The notes under the pieces: generated by a model
The model's input: the letters and a program-made list of their open reading frames with translations, nothing else
What the model was told of the DNA's origin: nothing
The model's database searches: none
NCBI GenBank assembly: GCA_030728235.1
Contig: JANRAA010000296.1
Span: 811 to 13,962, forward strand
DNA: 13,152 nt
Reading direction: 5' to 3'
Origin: Flavobacteriales bacterium
GTDB lineage: Bacteria > Bacteroidota > Bacteroidia > Flavobacteriales_D > Sanyastnellaceae
Made by a program: the position numbers and the translations under genes
Shown: in pieces, positions 8,754 to 13,152 of the stretch
How positions within the stretch are numbered: the first letter of the stretch is position 1
How the letters are laid out: the number at the start of each line of letters is the position of its first letter

Positions 8754-8767
8754 TTGACGAACGTCAA
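8754..8767. promoter_or_regulatory. Perfect 6+6 inverted repeat in the divergent region, possible operator
   Basis: TTGACG-AA-CGTCAA is a perfect inverted repeat with a 2-base centre. It lies between the divergent rluE and DUF493 genes, near the midpoint of the 98-base region. The spacing suits a dimeric DNA-binding protein. It is not followed by a T-run, so a terminator role is unlikely. No regulator gene is present in the window to pair with it. Confidence 0.3.
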
Positions 8768-8786
8768 GTGTCGAATGTGATTTTTC

Positions 8787-8797
8787 CCGTTCTTTGC
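8787..8797 (+). promoter_or_regulatory. Putative -7-like promoter element of the DUF493 gene (CCGTTCTTTGC)
   Basis: CCGTTCTTTGC lies 3 bases before ATG 8801 and is the exact reverse complement of 8706-8716. The matched position relative to both start codons suggests a shared initiation signal and supports 8801 over the earlier ATG at 8768. The match to the Bacteroidota -7 consensus is partial: the TTTG is present, the TA is not. No -33 box is visible at normal spacing. Confidence 0.4.
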
Positions 8798-8800
8798 ACC

Positions 8801-9085
8801 ATGAGCGAAAATGAAGATGAAGAACGCTTGAACGCGTTGCGCAAACGTCTCGATGAAATCCACCATTGGCCGTCGATCTACATGTTTAAATTCGTAATCC
8901 CCAACGATCCAGAGAAGGTTAAAACCTTGATTCAGCTTTTCGGTGAATCGGCAGAGTTTAGATGGAGAGAAAGCGGAAAAGGTAATTATGTTGCTGGAAC
9001 CATTCGAGCGATGATGCTCAATGCCGACCAGATTTTTGATTTTTACCGTGAAGCTTCTAAAATAGAAGGCATTATCTCTTTGTAG
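8801..9085 (+). CDS. DUF493 (YbeD-like) family protein
   Basis: This is a small cytoplasmic protein of 94 residues of the DUF493 family, whose E. coli member is YbeD, a ferredoxin-like fold with no settled function. Family hallmarks are the aromatic block WPSIYMFKFVIPND, the SGKGNY segment (SSKGNY in YbeD) and the ending IEGIISL. An ATG at 8768 in the same frame would add 11 residues (MSNVIFPVLCT). I prefer 8801 because the added residues are not family-like and because the CCGTTCTTTGC motif at 8787-8797 sits just before it, matching the arrangement at rluE. The next gene begins 1 base after this stop, so the two are probably translated from one message. Confidence 0.88.
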   Translation: MSENEDEERLNALRKRLDEIHHWPSIYMFKFVIPNDPEKVKTLIQLFGESAEFRWRESGKGNYVAGTIRAMMLNADQIFDFYREASKIEGIISL

Positions 9086-9086
9086 T

Positions 9087-9458
9087 ATGGAACAGTATTT
9101 AATTTACGGACGAGATGCTTTGCTGCTGATGCTTGTGGCATTGTTGGCTTTTGTTTTGTACAAGCGTTTGGTGAAGTTTCTATCCAAAGACAATGTAGGA
9201 ACAGCACAGTACGCAAGCATCGATGAGAATGGTTTGCAAGAGCTAGGCGGGGAGGTGATTTGCTCGTTTACTTTGCCAGAAAGCATGCACGTAAAAGCCG
9301 AGATTGTAAATGGCGACACCGTGGTTGAAGTCTGCAATACCGAATTCGGCAGCGGACAGCATACAGTGCGCTCCAATCACGGATTGCAGGCCGGAAGGTA
9401 CACCTTTCGCATGCTCACCAACAATCAGAAATTAGAGCGTTTCTTCAGGGTTTCTTAA
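9087..9458 (+). CDS. Small single-pass membrane protein with a beta-sandwich-like C-terminal domain
   Basis: I do not recognise a named family. The 123-residue protein has one hydrophobic helix (about residues 11-25) followed by KRLVK, then a linker, and a domain from about 52 to 123 with beta-strand character. The ending, with GSGQHTVRSNHGLQAGRYTFRM near residues 88-109, resembles FlgD Ig-like or type IX sorting-type beta sandwiches. Basic residues K26, R27 and K30 directly after the helix suggest by the positive-inside rule that the domain faces the cytoplasm, which would argue against a secretion signal. It starts 1 base after the DUF493 stop, so translation is probably coupled. Its stop lies 7 bases from the convergent argS stop. 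The domain resemblance is by eye only. Confidence 0.75.
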   Translation: MEQYLIYGRDALLLMLVALLAFVLYKRLVKFLSKDNVGTAQYASIDENGLQELGGEVICSFTLPESMHVKAEIVNGDTVVEVCNTEFGSGQHTVRSNHGLQAGRYTFRMLTNNQKLERFFRVS

Positions 9459-9465
9459 TCAACCA

Positions 9466-11253
9466 TTACATTCTTTCAGGCATTCCTACGCCCAAAAGCT
9501 CCATTCCTGCTTTCACAACTTTTCCAGTCTGCTCAGTTAGCGATAAGCGCATACTGCGGATGTTCGGATCTTCTTCTTTCAAAATCGGCGATGCTTGGTA
9601 GTACGAGCTGTACTCTTTAACCACGTCGTAAACGTAGTTTGCAATCTGCGAAGGATCCAATGTTTGGGCTGCAGTGGCAAGCACATCAGGGAATTCGTAC
9701 AACTTCTTGATCAAAGCACGTTCAGCATCTGAAAGGTTGTCTATTTGCCAATCAACTTTCAAATCTGCAGCATCCGCTTTGCGCAAAATGGCTCTAGTGC
9801 GGACGTAGTTGAACTGAATAAACGGACCCGTATTGCCTATGAAATCGATTGATTCTTTCGGATCGAACAGCATTGTTTTACGCGGGTCTACTTTCAATAG
9901 GAAGTACTTCAAAGCACCGTAACCGATGGTTTTGTAGAGAACGGCTTTTTCATCTGCTGATACATCTTCGAGTTTGCCTTGTTCTTCAGCTATGGCTTGT
10001 GCCGTAGCCGCCATTTCTGCCAACAAGTCGTCGGCATCAACAACGGTTCCTTCGCGAGATTTCATTTTCCCTTCAGGAAGTTCAACCATTCCATAGCTGA
10101 GGTGCACACAGTTTTCTGCACCCGGAATTCCTAGTTTTTTCAAAATAAGGAAAAGCACTTTGAAATGGTATTCTTGCTCATTTCCAACAGTGTAGATCTG
10201 CGATAGCAAACCGGGGTATTCCCTAAAACGCATGATGGCTGTACCAATGTCTTGGGTCATGTAAACAGCGGTTCCATCCTTGCGAAGCAAGAGTTTTTCG
10301 TCGAGACCATCACCCGTTAAATCGCACCATACCGATCCATCTTCACGACGGTAGAAAACTCCTTTTTCCAAACCGAGGTCTACGGTTTCTTTTCCGAGCA
10401 GATAGGTGTCTGACTCGTAGTAGAGCTTATCGAAGTCGACGCCCATTTCGTGGTATGTAGCATCAAATCCGTCATACACCCAGCCGTTCATTGTCTTCCA
10501 AAGCGCAATGGTGTCTGGGTCTTTTTGTTCCCATTTGAGCAGCATTTCTTGGGCTGCAAGCATGATTGGGGCTGAAGCTTTTGCTTCATCTTCAGATTTG
10601 CCAGACGTTATGCCTTCGGCGATTTCAGCTTTGTAGGCTTTGTCGAAAGCGACGTAGTATTTTCCCGCGAGTTTATCTCCCTTCAAGCCGCTGCTAGCAG
10701 GTGTTTCACCATTTCCAAATCGCTGCCAAGCAAGCATAGATTTACATATATGGATTCCACGGTCGTTGATGATCTGCACTTTAACTACATCGTGTCCGTA
10801 AGCTTCTAAAATACGCGCTACACTGTACCCCAAGAAGTTATTGCGCAGATGTCCGAGGTGCAACGGCTTATTGGTATTCGGCGATGAATACTCCACCATG
10901 ATCGGACCGCGAGAACCTTTGTCGCCGAAACCATATTTGTCGTGGGTGCTCATGTCCTTCAAAAAAGACGTCCAGAATGAAGCCTTCAGTTCAATGTTCA
11001 AGAACCCTTTAACTACGTTGAACGCATCCGCGCTAGCGAAATGAGAAAGGATGTAGGTTCCGATGGCCTCAGCGGTGGCCTCAGGTGATTGCTTCGAAAG
11101 TCGGGTAAGCGGAAAAACGACTATGGTGATGTCGCCTGCGAACTCTTTTCTAGTCTTCTGAAATTGGACTTGCTCACCAGCGGCAGCCTGTCCAAATAAC
11201 TCTTGCGTTGCCGTTATTACAACAGCTCTTAAAATATCTTCAATTCGTTGCAT
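9466..11253 (-). CDS. argS: Arginyl-tRNA synthetase
   Basis: This class I aminoacyl-tRNA synthetase attaches arginine to tRNA-Arg in the cytoplasm and is essential. The HIGH motif is HLGH at residues 132-135 inside SSPNTNKPLHLGHLRNN. The KMSKS loop appears as GKMKSREGT (K396, S399, R400), a common ArgS variant. The N-terminal Add1-like domain (about 1-110) and the C-terminal DALR-type anticodon-binding domain (about 470-595) are complete. The frame stays open to an ATG at 11310, but that would add 19 unlike residues and overlap the upstream gene. I therefore chose the ATG at 11253, which begins MQRIEDILRAVV, gives 595 residues and leaves 4 bases after the ctlX stop. It is the third gene of the arginase operon. 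Confidence 0.97.
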   Translation of the reverse strand: MQRIEDILRAVVITATQELFGQAAAGEQVQFQKTRKEFAGDITIVVFPLTRLSKQSPEATAEAIGTYILSHFASADAFNVVKGFLNIELKASFWTSFLKDMSTHDKYGFGDKGSRGPIMVEYSSPNTNKPLHLGHLRNNFLGYSVARILEAYGHDVVKVQIINDRGIHICKSMLAWQRFGNGETPASSGLKGDKLAGKYYVAFDKAYKAEIAEGITSGKSEDEAKASAPIMLAAQEMLLKWEQKDPDTIALWKTMNGWVYDGFDATYHEMGVDFDKLYYESDTYLLGKETVDLGLEKGVFYRREDGSVWCDLTGDGLDEKLLLRKDGTAVYMTQDIGTAIMRFREYPGLLSQIYTVGNEQEYHFKVLFLILKKLGIPGAENCVHLSYGMVELPEGKMKSREGTVVDADDLLAEMAATAQAIAEEQGKLEDVSADEKAVLYKTIGYGALKYFLLKVDPRKTMLFDPKESIDFIGNTGPFIQFNYVRTRAILRKADAADLKVDWQIDNLSDAERALIKKLYEFPDVLATAAQTLDPSQIANYVYDVVKEYSSYYQASPILKEEDPNIRSMRLSLTEQTGKVVKAGMELLGVGMPERM

Positions 11254-11257
11254 CACA

Positions 11258-12178
11258 TTATAATTTTGGCAAGAATACTTCGCATAGCATGCACCTTGCG
11301 CTACCGCCACCGTGGCGTTCTATTGTTTGAATATTGACAGGTACGATTTCAGCATATTTCTGAATGGCCGCAACCTGTTCTGCAGTGAGGGAGTCGACAC
11401 CTGTTTTCGACATCACCATAAATTTTTCTCCATCTTCATTGTATACCTCCAATGCATTGCAAGCGAAGTTGCGCATCTGATCAATGGTAAGATGAATGAT
11501 TTCACGCTCGCTCTGCGATAGACTGTCGATTACCAGCTTTCGTTCTTCATCATCTGCGATAACATCGTCGCAGATTAAGACAAAGTCTGTAGCTATCGTC
11601 ATCATCACATTCGTATGGTAGATCGGTGAACCATCGAGTTGTGTATCGAAAAGGATTCCCTGAAAGGCGAATTCATCGCAGAATATCCGCGCAGCCTTTT
11701 CATCTGTCCGCTCGCTCAAAGCAGCGTAAACCATTTCATTTTGTCGATCAATCACCAAGCTGCCTGTGCCTTCTAGGTAGCTTTCATGGTCTTCGAATTC
11801 AGAGAAATCCATGATCTCCTCCAAAGCTAAACCCATGTGGTTAACAATCTCTTCAATCAGGTATTCACGTTTCTCTAACCTGCGGTTTTCGGCTTTCATC
11901 GGATAAAGAGCAATGACTCCGTTCTCATGAAAACTAATCCAGTTATTCGGGAAAAGTGCATCAGGTGTATCGAGGTCATCGGTGATATGTCCGACATATA
12001 CCTTGATACCTTTTTCTTCCATTACATGCACGAAGCCGTCGAATTCCGCTAGAGCCTCGTCTGTTAAATCTACCGCGTGCTCGTTCTCCGTTTGGAATTT
12101 GTTGTCTGACGCTGTTTCTTCATTCGCACGAAACACTTTCGGACGCACCATGAAAAGGAGGGAGGCCGATTGTCTCAT
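11258..12178 (-). CDS. ctlX: CtlX-type arginine deiminase-fold hydrolase (probable citrulline/arginine hydrolase)
   Basis: This is a guanidino-group-modifying (GME) superfamily protein of 306 residues. It resembles the CtlX/amidinotransferase-like group, whose members include a citrulline-using hydrolase described from Francisella. Visible hallmarks are the opening LLFMVRPKVF, PNNW (77-80), EGTGS (136-140, with E136), H188 in YHTNV, and the C-terminal ERHGGGSARCML with likely nucleophile C296. The Cys, His and acidic residues needed for amidine hydrolysis are thus present. Substrate cannot be read from sequence: citrulline or arginine is the best guess from family and from the neighbouring arginase, and dimethylarginine hydrolysis is possible. 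The ATG overlaps the arginase TGA by 4 bases (ATGA), indicating translational coupling; argS follows after 4 bases. Confidence 0.85.
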   Translation of the reverse strand: MRQSASLLFMVRPKVFRANEETASDNKFQTENEHAVDLTDEALAEFDGFVHVMEEKGIKVYVGHITDDLDTPDALFPNNWISFHENGVIALYPMKAENRRLEKREYLIEEIVNHMGLALEEIMDFSEFEDHESYLEGTGSLVIDRQNEMVYAALSERTDEKAARIFCDEFAFQGILFDTQLDGSPIYHTNVMMTIATDFVLICDDVIADDEERKLVIDSLSQSEREIIHLTIDQMRNFACNALEVYNEDGEKFMVMSKTGVDSLTAEQVAAIQKYAEIVPVNIQTIERHGGGSARCMLCEVFLPKL

Positions 12179-13140
12179 TTGCCGAAATAGGTTTTTTCAA
12201 CCTTTCCCACCACCTGTTCCAAAAGGTCAAAAGCCGTTTCAGCCATCTTGTTTCCTTTGTCGTCAAGCGTTGGGTTGATCTCCACAAACTCCACACAACA
12301 AACGGGCAAACGGTCGATCATTGTTTCCATCAACAATTGCGCTTCACGCGGAGAAAAGCCGTGGGCTACTGGTGTACCTGTGCCATTCGATACATCTTCT
12401 GGATCCATGCTGTCGACATCGAAAGAGATGTAGACAAGGTCGCAATTTGAAAGACGCTTTTCAGCATCGCTGATCACTTCGCCAATCCCGCGTGAGCGGA
12501 CTTCATCTACCGAGTAGTTGCGGATTTCCATTTCGGTTATGGCAGCATCTTCTTGCATCTCAGTGTCGCGCACGCCGAAGAACAAGACATCTTCAGGTAA
12601 AACTTTCGGTTGAATGCCCCAGATGTTTTTAATCTTATTCCATTCATCAATCGTCTCCTGCACGGGCGTGTTTCTGCGATGATGTGCGTTATCGATGCCC
12701 AACAAAATACCCAACGGCATACCATGCAGGTTGCCAGAAGGAGTGGTGTATGGAGTGTGGATGTCGGCATGAGCATCTATCCAAATCACGCCAATGCGTT
12801 TGTCTGGATATGCTTTTTTAATCCCCGAAACGGTTCCAGCAGCAACAGAATGGTCGCCACCTATAACAATCGGAAAGCGTTTCTGATTAAAGAGGTCCGC
12901 CAAGGTTTCAGCAGTTCGCGCAAACACTTCACATATCGCCGCTATGCGATGTCCGAATGGGTTGCGATCTGGCTCATACAACTCATAATTGTTGTCGGCG
13001 ATGTTAATAAGCGGATAGCGATTCAATAGGTCGCTTCCCTTTTTCCATCCAGCAACTTGCATGGCTGCAAATCCCAAACTTGCGCCCCGTGTGCCTGCTC
13101 CGGCTTCACTGGGGTTATTTATGATTGTAATCGGTTCCAT
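12175..13140 (-). CDS. rocF: Arginase
   Basis: This manganese enzyme hydrolyses arginine to ornithine and urea in the cytoplasm. The 321 residues match the usual arginase length. Metal ligands are visible as H97 in GGDHS, D122, H124 and D126 in DAHAD, and D241 and D243 in SFDVD. SGNLHGMPLG (from S135) is the substrate loop typical of arginase rather than agmatinase, and E287 in VEINP corresponds to the guanidinium-binding Glu. The segment SNGTGTPVAHGFS completes the family pattern. The ATG at 13140 is 12 bases from the window edge, so the promoter and any upstream operon member are not visible. MEPITIINNPSEAGAGTRGA is a natural arginase N-terminus. The stop overlaps the ctlX start as ATGA. 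Formimidoylglutamase is a less likely alternative. Confidence 0.93.
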   Translation of the reverse strand: MEPITIINNPSEAGAGTRGASLGFAAMQVAGWKKGSDLLNRYPLINIADNNYELYEPDRNPFGHRIAAICEVFARTAETLADLFNQKRFPIVIGGDHSVAAGTVSGIKKAYPDKRIGVIWIDAHADIHTPYTTPSGNLHGMPLGILLGIDNAHHRRNTPVQETIDEWNKIKNIWGIQPKVLPEDVLFFGVRDTEMQEDAAITEMEIRNYSVDEVRSRGIGEVISDAEKRLSNCDLVYISFDVDSMDPEDVSNGTGTPVAHGFSPREAQLLMETMIDRLPVCCVEFVEINPTLDDKGNKMAETAFDLLEQVVGKVEKTYFGK

Positions 13141-13152
13141 AAGGTTGATCTG

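Noticed and set aside
8768..8800. Upstream ATG for the DUF493 gene
   Set aside because: It would place the CCGTTCTTTGC motif inside the coding region and add residues unlike the family; ATG 8801 fits better.
9390..9458. Type IX secretion sorting domain at the end of the small membrane protein
   Set aside because: The strand pattern is similar, but the protein has an uncleaved-looking N-terminal anchor with basic residues after it and is too small to be a typical cargo.
11254..11310. Longer argS start at 11310
   Set aside because: It adds 19 residues unlike ArgS N-termini and overlaps ctlX by about 50 bases; ATG 11253 gives a normal ArgS N-terminus.

Overview
The window looks like a chromosomal segment of a Bacteroidota bacterium, probably in or near Flavobacteriales. 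The grounds are these: none of the gene starts examined has a Shine-Dalgarno sequence; a TTTGC motif sits just before two start codons; the exported protein has a signal peptide followed directly by Gln; and several protein families have Bacteroidota-like wording (the ArgS GKMKSREGT loop, the CtlX-type hydrolase, the DUF493 protein). The assignment rests on pattern recognition and was not checked by a search. Gene density is very high, and no RNA gene, insertion sequence, CRISPR array or tRNA was seen. No gene-free stretch exceeds about 145 bases.

Left part, + strand (9-7362): a small AT-rich putative lipoprotein with two EF-hand-like loops comes first. It is followed by a 1489-residue exported protein of no recognised family, rich in predicted beta strands. 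Nine bases downstream is fadH, a 2,4-dienoyl-CoA reductase of the Old Yellow Enzyme type used in unsaturated fatty-acid breakdown.

Middle (7363-9458): a - strand pair, rluE then plsC (23S rRNA pseudouridine synthase and 1-acylglycerol-3-phosphate acyltransferase), converges on fadH with no base between the two stop codons. rluE is divergent from a + strand pair, a DUF493 (YbeD-like) protein and a small single-pass membrane protein. The 98-base divergent region holds an 11-base motif repeated in mirror orientation exactly 3 bases before each ATG, plus a perfect 6+6 inverted repeat between them. The RluE homologue has Glu where the family's catalytic Asp is expected.

Right part, - strand (9466-13140): a tight operon of arginase, a CtlX-type arginine-deiminase-fold hydrolase and arginyl-tRNA synthetase. 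The first two overlap as ATGA, and argS starts 4 bases after the second stop. The three genes all draw on the arginine/citrulline pool: two are likely catabolic and one charges tRNA.

The window is mostly housekeeping and metabolism. The best candidates for something undescribed are the giant exported protein (883-5352), the mirrored divergent promoter region (8703-8800), the Asp-to-Glu change in RluE, and the coupling of arginine catabolism to argS.
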